64,000 nucleotides of DNA from Asterias amurensis (lineage: Eukaryota; Echinodermata; Asteroidea; Forcipulatida; Asteriidae). The stretch spans positions 2,616,001-2,680,000 of the forward strand of contig NC_092666.1 of NCBI RefSeq assembly GCF_032118995.1, read 5' to 3'. Numbering within the stretch: position 1 is the first letter of the stretch; each line of letters opens with the position of its first letter. The notes below the pieces were generated by a model. The model was not told the origin of the DNA. It was given only the letters and a program-made list of their open reading frames with translations, and ran no database searches. Positions 45,278-56,952 of this stretch are shown piece by piece. The position numbers and the translations under genes are program-made.

Positions 45278-45639
45278 TTTAAGGCACTGTACACGTTTGG
45301 TAATATTGTCAAAGACCAGTATTCTCACTTGGTGTCTCTCAAATATGCATAAACAAATAAATCTGTGAAAATTCGGGTTCAAGTGGTAATTGAATTTGCA
45401 AGAGAAGAATAAAGAAAGACAACCTTGTTGTACAACTTTGTGGGCCTTCTGATGCCTAAAAAAGGCTTCAGCTGAAGTCTTGTATACTTTGAATGCGAAC
45501 CTATTTCTCAAAAACTGTTACTTCAGAAAGAGCCATTTCCCACAATTGTGTATACAATCAACAGTTCTCCATTGCTCATTTAGTTTTTATGCTAACAATT
45601 ATATTTTGAGTAATGACCAACAGTGTCCAGTGCCTTTAA
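45278..45639. mobile_element. TTAA-flanked MITE (GGACAC family), unit B copy
   Basis: Orthologous within the duplication to 38412-38771. Confidence 0.72.
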
Positions 45640-47284
45640 AGGTGTCTACCGCCCTCTCTAGGTACTCATCAACTGATTAGCATTGAAGAGGAAACTACCG
45701 TAGTAGTTGTCCTTCACTGGGTCGTAGACTCCGCCCCAGCAGACGATGAGGGCGTACAGATTTTGCCATTGACCAGAGGCTGTTGTCACGATATTTGCAG
45801 GTACCTGGCGACCGTTGTGTGCGATGACGTTTGCTCCATCAACCTTTAAACAATGTGATAAGAGCATATCAAGTTAAGTTTTGTACAATTTATACATTCT
45901 TTTGTTAACATTCATTTTGTCAAAGCTCAAACATGTCAATCTCCTGCTTATTTAACTTGTTCACCATTATTCCCCTACTCAGACATTACGTTCACTTTAG
46001 TGCTTTCAAATATAAGAGCTTCTTCCATGTTGTATAGGCACAGATCAAATTCTTACGCCACACACCATTTCTTTGGAATAGTCGTCCTACGCATATTCGC
46101 AGTTAGCTCTTTGCACTGTTTTAAGTCTCTATTAAAAACTCTTTTGTTTGAAGCTGCTTGATTGTAATCTGCTAATTTGTAGTTGTATCTTTCAGTCATT
46201 GTTGATTTGATTGCCTCTCTTGATACACTTATAGTTTGAGGCTTTTGCATTGGGCGCTTTACAAATGTATTTATTGTTATCATAACATTGGTTTAAATTT
46301 ATGTGTTGGTTACCCTTCCAGTAAAATGGGATAAATCAAAGACTTTTTAGGACACTTGGAGGCAGCATATTAAAAAGATGGTCATTAGAGATGTTTCCAC
46401 TGTTCGGATAAAGTGCGCTGAATGGCATGGCTGGCCGAATGCTACACAAATAATTAATAGTTTTAAACTAAATTGTGACCAAATTTATTATGTTTTGTAA
46501 AGATTCATGAGCTGAAATATCTCTTACAGTTTACGTTTTCAATAAATTCACAGATTTTTTAATATTTTGTGTAAAATTTCTACAAACTATCTGTTGTGGC
46601 CTTTATGGCTTTCCGTAGTTTCCAAACAAACTCGGCTGTGACGTTGCAATAGAATTGTTTATAAAGTGCGGGCATGCTCAGATCTGCGCAAACAAGGAAA
46701 TTTTACTCAATAAGTCTGCTGCCACTAGAGTTTTGAAGTCTCCAGGTATAAATCATGACACTTACCACACATGGAGACTTGTGCACAGGTACTGCGTATA
46801 GGAACTCTGGCATCTGTGCCAGTTACTGTTCCTCGAACCTCGTAGCGTGACCCAGTCTTGGGTGTTGGGCAAAAGGTGAAGTTAAGAGAGCTTTCCCCTT
46901 GTACACGATAGACTGCATGGAAGCAATGGTTACTATCTCAGTGAGGTACACAGGATCACGTTCTGTCATAGGGAACTTGGGGTGCTGGAAATACTTTGGG
47001 TTATAGTGCTTGGGCCTGGTCGCCTGTGATCGGATGAGGGCGGCTCTGTAAGACAAAAATAAATTACATCAAACTAATATTTATTTGGAGACATTTCTTC
47101 CGAATTTTGGAAACATGAATTCGTAAAATTACGGATGAATACACTTGAAAAACAAAACAAAAAAAACATAAATGAAAAACTTTTCAGGAAGTCTCACCCG
47201 AACAAACTGAAGCACAAATTTCAATCATTCATGGTCCGTTTCACAAAGGACTTAGGACTAGTCCTATTTTAAGAGTTATTAAAA

Positions 47285-47353
47285 CGATTTTGGGGTTGAA
47301 CAAAGAATTGACTAGAGTGGGATTCGAACCAACGACCTCCGGATTAACGTGCC
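47285..47353 (-). mobile_element. Truncated S2 SINE inserted only in unit B
   Basis: The SINE tail and B box (GTGGGATTCGAACCAACGAC) are flanked by the 11-base repeat AGTTATTAAAA at 47274-47284 and 47354-47364. Unit A has a single uninterrupted site (AGTTATCAAAA) at about 40430. Confidence 0.85.
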
Positions 47354-48378
47354 AGTTATTAAAAACTTAAGACTAGTCCAAGTTTGGACGACTAAAAACT
47401 CATCCTAACTCGAGATAATTAGACTGTATTAACTCTTTGACAAATCTAACCCTAATATTTCTATGGATACATTTCTAGGATTATTTCTGTGGAAGTATTT
47501 TTCTGTGAGTTTTGGGAACCATAGTTGATAGAGCTACGGTTGAATCTACTGGAGAAAAACCCCAAACATAAACAAAACAACCATCATCACTGAAAAACAG
47601 AAAGTCACCCAAACAAAGTTATTAACTATTTCGAAGGGTTCAGTGTCATATTTTGGAATAATCCCGATTTACAAACACATAAAAATCACGTCTAACACCT
47701 TGACTCTCTCTAAGTACCTACCGTTGGAAACATCTCAGCATCTAGTGTAAAGGAGATGGCCTCTACGCCCCAGCTGTGCCCTTTATGTAGATATCATTGG
47801 TGCTGGGCCACGCCTTAATTAAACAGATGGTCCTGCGGTACCGTCGGATTTGAGATTTGTGCACAAAGCACTGGAAGCTGTCTACAATGTAATAAGAAGA
47901 AATATTCAACAAATTATCATCACTGTTTTAATTATTCGTAAAGGAAAAGTTCATCTCTTTGGTGTAAAAGTGTTTTCACAACAAAAGCACGTTGAATAAA
48001 CCACAGTGCCAAATGGTTTGTGAGTTGTCAGGAAATGTATACATGTACTTGTACGTGTTTAACTATTGAAACTTATTTGACCTCAAGTTCATGGGTGTTT
48101 ACAGTTTTTCACTCGCACAAACATCTGCCATTTAGGGGAAGAAATGCACGCAAATACAAATTTAAGTGGCACACACAGCATATTGAAAACTTATCACTAT
48201 TTAAATCGTAAAGAAAACACGTCTTTAAATTTGTGGAAAATAACACAGAACAATACTCCGAACAAAGATAATGACAAAATAGTAGTTTTTTCTGTTAATT
48301 CCGGGGGTATGTGCCTCTCTATTTTGCCTCTTTAATGCTGTTTTGGGTATGAATGCAATATAAATATGTTCCACGGCG

Positions 48379-48396
48379 CATTTTTTTTTTTTTTTT

Positions 48397-48427
<31 letters not shown>

Positions 48428-48429
48428 GT
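48379..48429. repeat. Adjacent T and G homopolymers
   Basis: A run of about 25 T is followed directly by about 25 G. The unit A site (41501-41520) has only short T and G runs. Confidence 0.85.
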
Positions 48430-49631
48430 TCATAATACTCTAAATATTACCTTTCCAGGTGCGTCGACGACGTAGTATCTAAAGACACCATACGTAGAAT
48501 CCCATTCAGGATTGTTAATCAGCATTACGGTCACGTTCACCGCCATGCCCTTAGACTGTTTGCACAACAAACCAATCAGAGACATCGTCTCATCCTGGTG
48601 GGCTGTCGACACCTCCGTTGTGCTGTACTCGTTACAACGGGCACATTGATTGGTTTGGGTGAACTATCTGCGGAAATACCTGAGAAAACGGTAATAAATA
48701 GTTTTAGCTTTCAATTCCATTCAATTCAATCAACATTTGTTTCAATATTGGTCAAAAAAGGGAAAAGGTGTCCAAAATTAGGTACAATTATTTAAGTCAA
48801 AGACGGTCAAGGACAGGTCAAGAAAACGACCGATGAAAATGAAATGAAAAAAAACCCACATTGTAATGGATAAGGAGCAAACCAATTTGGGGGCATTTAC
48901 AAAAGCCAAACAAACAAACATAAGCAATTTAACTCAAGTTGATGAAGTTAATATTATATATGTATAAATAATAATATGGCGTGTAGCAAATATATTTTGT
49001 TTATAGTTCATTTTCCTATTCTTTTGAAAATACAAAACAATATATATATATATGTATTACTCATTTTATTCTATGTCCAACCGTAACATGTGGGGAGGCA
49101 GGTCTACATACCACAGTAATTACTTTGATTTAGTTTCTCCTAGCCCATCTGGAAGATTTTTGTTCACTTATGTTCACGTATTGTTGAAATGGCTGAATAA
49201 ATATTATAATAATAACAGTACTATAAGATTTACACACACAAAATAAGACCACGTAATTACTTTGCTTTTTGTTTCTTCTAGCCCATCGAAGAATGTTTGT
49301 ATTGTTCAAGTATTGTTGAAATGACTGAATAAAAATACTACTACTTAATAACATTATATTTAAAAAACAACATAGAGTAGTGCTATTTATTTGTATAAAG
49401 CCTTTACACCAGTGTGTATAAATGTTTAATCCCCCCCCCCCCCACAAAGATATACAACATTTTCATAAAAGTTACTTTCTATTAGCGTATTATATTTCTC
49501 CAGCCAAAGGTGTCCAGTGCCTTTAACAGGGTGCACTTTTAGTCAACCTTGTGCATCGACAATTATGTTCATCTTAAGATTTTGCTCTCATAGCATATCC
49601 GTTAACTTCTCTGGAGACCGAGGGGCCTTTC

Positions 49632-49790
49632 TCAAACCACGGCTTGGGCTCCGGCTCAGGCTGAGGCTCCGCGTGCTGTGTACGCAGCTTGCATTTAACC
49701 TGCATTTTGGAGCAGCGCGTATTGCATGGATATCAGCACGCGGAGCCTGAGCCGGAGCCCAATCCGTGGTTTGAGAAAGGCCCGAGGACA
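49632..49790. mobile_element. GC-rich palindromic MITE private to unit B
   Basis: GGGCCTTTCTCAAACCACGG with GGCTCCGGCTCAGGCTGAGG is mirrored by CCTGAGCCGGAGCCC and CCGTGGTTTGAGAAAGGCCC. Unit A lacks this stretch. Confidence 0.75.
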
Positions 49791-50200
49791 AAACACAGAG
49801 GGAAAATAAAAGGACCCCCATCACAGGGAAATCATAAAGACCTGGGTGCTCCACAAAGAATTTTGTGTACAAAATCTGGCGGGAAAATCTTCAGTACAGG
49901 GACAATAGAAAGAACAAAAGATGTCTCAACAGGGATGCATAATTTGAGAATGGGTGTATCACACGAATGCGACAACGCCTCCGAAAATGATTGTCTACTT
50001 ACCGACTGCAAAAAGCAACATCAGACTGCCAAGTACTTGCATTACTAACTGCATGGTGATAGGCTGATAACTTCAACTCTCCGTAGATCAAAACGCGGCT
50101 CTTAAAGTGTGTTGAAATCTATCAAATTTCGGAGCGAACAGGGTTGATAATTTGGAGCGATGTTCAACAGTGTGATGCCGACTCCGTGGGCTGCTTGGCG

Positions 50201-50209
50201 CTATTTATA
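50201..50209 (-). promoter_or_regulatory. TATA box of gene 3 copy
   Basis: The minus strand reads TATAAATAG at the same offset from the ATG as in gene 2. Confidence 0.6.
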
Positions 50210-50552
50210 CTAAGACGCTGCGCATGGAACACGATTATGCATGACCTCATGAACTCTCTGGTAGGGATTTTCCATAATGTCGACATCCTGGAAATCACCG
50301 CACCGATTGCACATTCTAGGGATTTTCCAATTGACAAGTGCCTCTGCACTGCTTTGTGTAATTTCCCTAGCTGGGCACCCCCCCCCCCCCCCCTTCCCCT
50401 ATTCCCTCCAAACATACACGCAACCACAATAACATTATAGGTCATGACCCGTACTCGTGTCTTTGTATGCTCTAATACAGGGTGCTTGATTCATGTCTAC
50501 GCCATTTTAATCATTATAATAATTTCCAGCCAGGATAATTTATTTAAAGCCA

Positions 50553-50935
50553 ACTGGGCACTACTGGTAATTGCTCAAAATAATTGTTAGCATAACAAAC
50601 TTACTTGGTAACGAGCACTGGGAGTTGTTGATACTTTAAAACATTGTGAGAAACGGTTCCCTCTGAAGTAGGCCTATGATTGTTTCTGAGAAAGAGGAAA
50701 TTTCTCACTAAAACAAAATGAAATACTTCAGCGGAAGCCTTTTATTTTGCATCCATTTTGCATACAAATTTGTGCAACAAAGGCGTTTTTTCCATTGTTC
50801 TCTTGCGCAACTTCGATGCCCAATTGAGCCCAAATTTTCACAGGTTTGTTATGTTATGCAAACGTTGGAACAGGCCTACACTAAATGAGAATACTGCGTC
50901 ATTGACAAATACCAAACGTGTCCAGTTTTAGCCGA
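50553..50935. mobile_element. TTAA-type MITE (GGACAC family), unit B copy
   Basis: The counterpart of 43363-43745. Confidence 0.65.
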
Positions 50936-51477
50936 TTTCACGAAACGATCTGGAGTTAGGATGGGTTCACTGCGTCCTACTGCTATTAAGGAAGAGTTTG
51001 TTGAAATCGATGGCAGTACCTTTAAACCTAACTAGGCTTTCAACGAGTTTATAGCAAGTCTATGATATCTTTCCCTTTTGTTTAGTTTTGAATTATTTAT
51101 AATGGTTTAACTTTATATTGGTTTAAATTCATGATTCTTTTTGGTGATATTAATTACTTTCGTCTTCATTTGTTTCGGTTTTTTTTCTTTTCTTTATTTG
51201 TTCTTTATACATAACATTACATTATTTGTTTATATTTTGTTTTATTTATTATTTTTGTCTTGTTTAGCAGTATGTTCCTTTGATTTGGCCTTCATGGTGA
51301 TATCCTTTTGCCCAGGAACTTTTCTGGACTTGAATTATCTCCAAACTGGTTTTATTTGACCCCTAGACTTCCAACAGCAGCATCCATACTTTACCCGAGT
51401 GACATATAAAGGGAATGTGTAAGTTTTTAATTCTTAAAAATTGTGGCAACTTTTTGAGAAGTATTTAAAGAATCATC

Positions 51478-51870
51478 TTAAAGGAACACGTTGCCTTGGA
51501 TCGGACGAGTTGGTCTATAAAAAGCGTTTGAAACCGTTTGTTATGAAATGTATATGGTTAGAAAGATGTTTTAAAAGTAGAATATAATGATCCACACAAG
51601 TATCTCTCAAAATTGCACGGTTTTCTTTTTACGTCGCGAACTATCACGGTCGGCCATTTATGGGGTCAAAATTTTGACTCCCATAAATGGCCGACCGTGT
51701 TTTTGGACGAGGTAAAAAGAAAACCCACGCAATTTCGAGGCATATTTGTGTAGACCATTGTATTCTACTTTTACATCATCTTTCTAACCATGTGCATTTT
51801 ATAATAAACGGTCAAAAAACGCTTTTCAAAGACCAACTCGACCGATCCAAGGCAACATGTTCCTTTAATT
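51478..51870. mobile_element. Near-perfect palindromic MITE with TTAA flanks
   Basis: Left arm AAAGGAACACGTTGCCTTGG and right arm CCAAGGCAACATGTTCCTTT continue as long mirrored arms to a centre at GGCCATTTATGGGGTC / CCCATAAATGGCC. The arms are about 190 bases each. Confidence 0.85.
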
Positions 51871-51965
51871 ATGGTCTTGGAAAAAGATAATTATAATCCT
51901 TGGTTCATATAAAGCGCTTTATCACACCCTTGTGGGCGTATCAAAGCGCTCAGTATGTGTTCCTG

Positions 51966-52222
51966 TTGGGAGCTACATTTTAAAGTATGTTGTGTGCTTT
52001 CAGATGCCTTGAATTCGAGACCTCGGCTTAGTTCTCGAATTCAATTCAAATATTTAAGTGAGAATTACTTCTTTACTTTAGAGGGAGCCAATTCCCACAA
52101 TTGTTTTTAACATATATACTATTTAAAAATACTATTAACCGCTCTCTATTTGCTCGTTACCGAGTAAATTTTTATGCTAACAATTATTTTGAGTAATTAC
52201 CAATAGTGTCCAGTGTCTTTCA
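51966..52222. mobile_element. Partial TTAA-type MITE (GGACAC family)
   Basis: The right half remains, ending AATTACCAATAGTGTCCAGT and CTTT. Confidence 0.6.
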
Positions 52223-52607
52223 AACAATCGAACGGTTCCAAAAACCAAAAGGGTGCCACTTAATGGAATGTTTATAAGTTATGTTCACTCATATAAACAT
52301 TTTATAAGTGTTTAAGTATGCGGGGTGCAAACTTATACCACCATAACAAAATGACAGTTCAGAAGAAAAGAGCTAAGAAGAAAAAACTCTGCATCGAGTT
52401 TGGGGCGAGGAGGGTTGGGGCGAGGGGGGCTGCGGCTCATAAATCAAATACAAAACACTAACAACAGTGTATCACATCACCCAGTCCACCTACCATCCCT
52501 TTAATACTTAGCTCAGCTCACGGTAAAAGCGACCATTTCCTCCACCACCCCGCCCCCCGAAAAAGGGGTCAATTCGATACTTTTCGTCGAATACCGAAAG
52601 ACTATCG

Positions 52608-52842
52608 TGTGATACTTTGTGTGCTTTCAGATGTCTAAAAAGGCTTCAGGCCTAGAGTCTTTAATTATAATGGAGTGAAAAACTACCCCATTCTCAAAAA
52701 CTACCCCATTCCCAAAAACTACGTTACCTACAGAGGGAGCTGTTTCTCATAATATGTTTAATATTATCAGCAGCTCTATGTTTGTTAACAAAGTTGTCAT
52801 GCTAACATAACAATTATTTTTAGTAATTTACAATAGTCTCCA
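52608..52842. mobile_element. Partial TTAA-type MITE (GGACAC family)
   Basis: GTGTGCTTTCAGATGTC through AATAGTCTCCAGTAATTAA. A short internal duplication (CTCAAAAACTACCCCATT) is visible. Confidence 0.55.
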
Positions 52843-53121
52843 GTAATTAATTGGTGTGAGGGTCTAACAAATTGATCCAATTAAGCAAAAATCATTAATT
52901 CACATGGCACAGACACTCTTTGGGGGGGGGGGGGGGGGTGCAACATTTGAGATTATTACCGCACCAGTTGTAAAACAGTCAATGACAGAACTTTGAACGT
53001 CACGAGGTTGAGAGGGTAATTCCGTCTTTCTAATCTTATCAATTTCACAATCTCCTAGTACTGAACAATGTAGACCTTCAACCGAACAAACAAACAAAAA
53101 AGTTGAAGTGTTTGTTTTATT

Positions 53122-53518
53122 TAAAGGCATTGGACACTATTACTAAAAATAGTTATTAGCATAAAACCTTTCTTTGTGACGAGTAATGGGGAGAGGTTGA
53201 TGGTGGCCTAGTTGATGGTATAAAACATTGTGAGAAACGGCTCCCTCTGAAGTGCCATAGTTGTTGAGGAAGAAGTAATTTTCTACGAATTTGATTTCGA
53301 GACCTCAGATTTTGAACTTGAGGTCTCGAAATCAACCATTTAAACGCACACAACTTCGTGTGACAAGGGTGTTTTTTTCTGTCATTATTATCTCGCAACT
53401 TCGACGACCGATAGAGTTTAAATTTTCACAGGATAGTTATTTTATGCATAATATGTTGAGATACACCAACTGTGAAGGCTAGTCTTTGACAATTACCAAT
53501 AATGTCTACTGCCTTTAA
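53122..53518. mobile_element. TTAA-flanked MITE (GGACAC family)
   Basis: From TTAAAGGCATTGGACACTAT to ATGTCTACTGCCTTTAA, with the GAGACCTCAGATTTTGAACT palindrome centre. Confidence 0.72.
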
Positions 53519-53919
53519 GCACATAGAAAGGAAACCTATAGGCCTAACCACAAAATCTGAACTTTGGGATTTCTGCGCGCTTCAAAAAGTGAAAGGCAAG
53601 ACCCTCAAGACGATTTGTTGCCGCCTTGAACAAAATTTAAAACACAAAATAAGTGAATAAAGCAGAAGAGAAAGAGCTATATACCTACTTATTCTTTCAG
53701 CAACCTTTTACCCGCAGCGTAATTCAGTTCTTTAGGTGACAAAGTGGTAATACAAACGTCACTAAACGCTTCATCTTTGTAAACACATCAAATATACCTT
53801 TTAATGCAGCCAAGGGGGGCTGGCGGAAGAACTAAATTCATATTTTGTTTAATATTTTTAAGTATGTACAACATAAGTTTTAACTACCCTTGAACATCAC
53901 TCTATTTACTGTAGTGATT

Positions 53920-54075
53920 TACCATGTGTGTAGGGATCACACCGCATGACCCAACAGGCACATAAGTCATCCGCACTCGTACCACTAACCGCATGCGGAG
54001 GCCGACGGCCGACGCATGCGGATAGTGTACGGGGCATCGTGTCGTGCGATGTTACGCACAGTGAATACGGGTGGG
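53920..54075. repeat. Strong GC-rich hairpin in an inverted-repeat element
   Basis: CCGCATGCGGAGGCCGACGG and its complement CCGACGCATGCGG form a tight stem at about 53988-54020. Outer ATCACACCGCATGACC and GCGATGTTACGC partly mirror. Confidence 0.6.
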
Positions 54076-54288
54076 TTTTTATACAGCGGCGGTCTTTTTT
54101 CGGAGTGAATAATTCGACTGCATTGAGCAAGGCTATGCTGGACTTGATGTAGATGATGTCAATAGCTGAGAATACACGCCACAAATAAAAGAGTAGAAAG
54201 CTCAGATGAAGAAAACCATTTTGTTTGGAGGTCACGGATTTTTACGTTTCGTTTGCAGACCGGGCTTGTCTTGTTACGTACCAGTTGG

Positions 54289-55172
54289 CATTCAATGGTA
54301 AAGGCAACAACATTGCTCTGTCACAAGAATGAGAGGGTAATTTCACTCTAACTTCAAAAAAAAAAAAAACCTTCATCAGTTTCTAGAAATGTTGAATTGT
54401 AGACTTGGACTTTACCAGCTGTAAAGTCCAGTCAATGGTCAAGTCAACAACATAGCTTTGTCACGAGAGGGGGGAATTCCGGTACTCTAAAATTAAAAAT
54501 AAACCCTTTATTAGTTTCTAGAAACTATCAATTGGAAAGCTTTGAAGTTAGAATTTGGACTTTACCAGTTGTAAAGTCCATTCAATGATCAAGTCAACAA
54601 TAAAGCTTTGTCAAAAGAGGGGGTAATATTCCATTCACCAGTTCCTAGAAGAAATGAACAAATGAAAAGCTTTGAATGGTAAGCTTGTCTTCAGGTAGAG
54701 GGGGTAATAAAAAACTTCATTAGTTTCTAGAAATTAACCATTGGAAAGCTTGGAATGGTAGAATTGAGACTTCCAGTTGTAAAGTCCATTCAATGATCAA
54801 GTCAACAATAATAGCTTTGACACGAAAGGGGGTAATTCCAGTACTCTGATTTTTAAAAATAAATCCTTCACCAGTTCCTAGAAGAAATGAACAAATGAAA
54901 AGCTTTGAATGGTAGACTTGTCACTAGGTAGAGGGGGTAATGCCATTACTCTAAATTTAAAAAATCGTCAGTTACTAAAAATAAATAGTTGGAAAGCTTT
55001 GAATTGGGACTTTACCAGTTGTAAAGTCAACTAAATAAACAGGTCAACAGGATAGCTTTTTCACGAGAGGGGTAATTCCATTCCTCTAAATTTACAAAAT
55101 AAACATTTTATTAGTTTCTAGAAATTCACAATTTCTTTTTATTGGAAAGCTTTGAATGGTAGAATGGTGATA
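54289..55172. repeat. Minisatellite, about five units of 150-210 bases
   Basis: Each unit has TCAATGATCAAGTCAACAA, AGCTTTGTCACGAGAGGG, TAGTTTCTAGAAAT and GACTTTACCAGTTGTAAAGT. A single related unit lies at about 52960-53090. Confidence 0.8.
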
Positions 55173-56000
55173 ATACAATGACAGCGGTCTGTTCGTCCAC
55201 CCTCTAGTGTGCTTACTACAGAGTTCCACTTTTCACTCCACTCTGCAAATTTCAAAAATATGGATCTTGAACTAAATAAAAATTAAAAACCAACTTATGG
55301 ATTTAGTCGTCAAACTGCGTAATTTTTGGAAAACATAATTGAAAAAAATGTAGAATCATATTAGAAGTCTACAAATTGTGCAGACTATAATTCCTTCTCA
55401 TCGCAGAATAATGTTGTGATGATGACTGTGCTCATGTTATAATTGTACATGTCTTTCCTACTCCCGCCGGAAGGTGGCGCTCTAATGAGACATTTCAACT
55501 CAATGATACATCTTCTCTACCATTGGTTTCTGTCAGTAGTTTCGCAAGTGTTACCAAAAAAACATATTATCAGGACAAACTACTTATTAAAACATTATTC
55601 ATTTAACATGTCAATAATGTAGAACTAAGTTTGATTGACTTCCCATTAAAAAAATCCAAATGAAATGAGATCCCAAACTAACAAAGAGGCATCACTTGGC
55701 TACGACCAACATGCCATACACGGAAAAGCCCACTTTGATTGTTGACATAGCCAAAACCATACAAGTTGACAACATCAGCAAGAAATGAAGCCTGGTTAGT
55801 ACTTTTTGACGTCATACACAGGGGCGTTTTCACAGCGAATGTTTTGCAGAAATTGAGCACAAGTCAACTGATGCGCATTATTCATTGCGAAATATTGTGA
55901 CATCAAAATCTGTATCGCATTTGCCTTCGCATGAAGTATGAACCAGGCTGGAGTCAAGCTTCCTGCAGTGAGGAGGGAATTGGGTTAGATCTTCTCTTAC

Positions 56001-56121
56001 CATTAGATGTCCCCAAGATCTTGTTTTTTTCTTTGTAGAACTCCACATCATCAGAAAACCAATACCACACACTCCATAGAAACCTTCAACTTCACTGGTC
56101 AGTCAGAGTTGGTAACAAGAT
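56001..56121 (-). ncRNA. Candidate transcript exon, repeat copy 3
   Basis: Acceptor TTGCTTTTCAG, start ATCTTGTTACCAACTCTGAC, then GACCAGTGAAGTTGAAGG, donor ATGGTAAGA. The 3' part differs from the other two copies. Confidence 0.35.
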
Positions 56122-56625
56122 CTGAAAAGCAAGACAAAGACAATTTTAGACTAAGCTTAAAGTTGATTAAAGGTTGTGGACACATAAGTGTCAAAGACCA
56201 GAATTCCCACTTGATGTATCCTATCATTAACGGTAAGTAAAAGAAAACAAAAAACTGTTCATGTGCCCCTTTCCTTTGTATTTCCTGCCTGGGTTACACT
56301 AAACGGAAACAATTTTACAAAATTGTGTCTTGTTTTTTCAAACAACAAACAAGTGTAATATGTTTAAAAAATTTATTGATGTTAGTTGATGAAAATCTGA
56401 GCTGTTCAACAAGTAGATTAATTAGTCATAAGCAAGAACACTGAAAGGGTTTTTTCCCCCGAAAAATGCCCCCTCCAAACAAATAGTGCTCTCCATTGTG
56501 CCCCCTACAATTTTACCCTAACTTCAGCAATGAACACCATTGTAGATTGAGATTAGATTGTAGGTGAAGTTGTCTTGAATTGTATTAAACTCACTGAGTT
56601 GTTTGAGCTTTCTCTGGAGAGCAGT

Positions 56626-56882
56626 AATAATAATAATAATCGGTTTTCATACAAAGCGCTTCCAACATCATTACCCCTGGTCACTGGGCCCTCCCTTTAA
56701 CCATGCGAAATCAATCGCAAGAATCATCTTTGCCCTCACAGGTCCAATTTTCCCATAAGTCGAAAGAAGCAATGCCTTTCTCAGAGAAACAAGTGTCATG
56801 ACCTGGTCTCGAACCCACATCTACTGAGCAGAAGAAACACCAGAGTTTGAGTTCGATGCTCTTATCTGCTCGGCCATGACAC
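56626..56882 (-). mobile_element. tRNA-headed SINE, family S3, with L2-like tail
   Basis: On the minus strand: TGTCATGGCCGAGCAGATAA (A box), GTGGGTTCGAGACCAGGTCA (B box), GGGAGGGCCCAGTGACCAGG, AAGCGCTTTGTATGAAAACC and (ATT)n. It lies between candidate exons 56953-57108 and 56001-56121. Confidence 0.75.
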
Positions 56883-56952
56883 AAAATATGTCAGTATAAA
56901 GTTCCGTTTTATGAAGATTTTCAAAGCGGAATAGGCTGAAATTCTTCTTTAC

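Larger units (their letters stand above)
45658..50054 (-). pseudogene. Small secreted protein gene 3: frameshifted copy of gene 2
   Basis: The exons correspond to 50003-50054, 48451-48679, 47722-47881, 46766-47045 and 45658-45843. Splice sites, signal peptide, TATA box and last exon are intact. Exon 2 is one base short (229 against 230), exon 3 two bases short (160 against 162), and exon 4 lacks 14 bases (an 11-base gap near its start plus three single bases). As read, the frame is lost in exon 2. The losses fall mostly in short homopolymers. It is therefore either a young pseudogene or an intact gene spoiled by unpolished sequence. Confidence 0.75.
43886..51068. repeat. Tandem segmental duplication, unit B
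   Basis: A head-to-tail copy of unit A ending at GTCTATGATAT. It has many one-base deletions relative to A, a private SINE insertion (47285-47353), extra sequence at about 49450-49877 and expanded homopolymers. It contains decayed secreted gene 3. Confidence 0.85.
51069..55677. other. Intergenic repeat-rich stretch
   Basis: A T-rich tract (51080-51360), a palindromic MITE, three GGACAC-family MITEs, a hairpin and a minisatellite fill most of it. No gene is recognised. Confidence 0.55.

Noticed and set aside
54289-55172. CRISPR-like array
   Set aside because: Units are 150-210 bases with no short direct repeat and unique spacer pattern, and the setting is eukaryotic.
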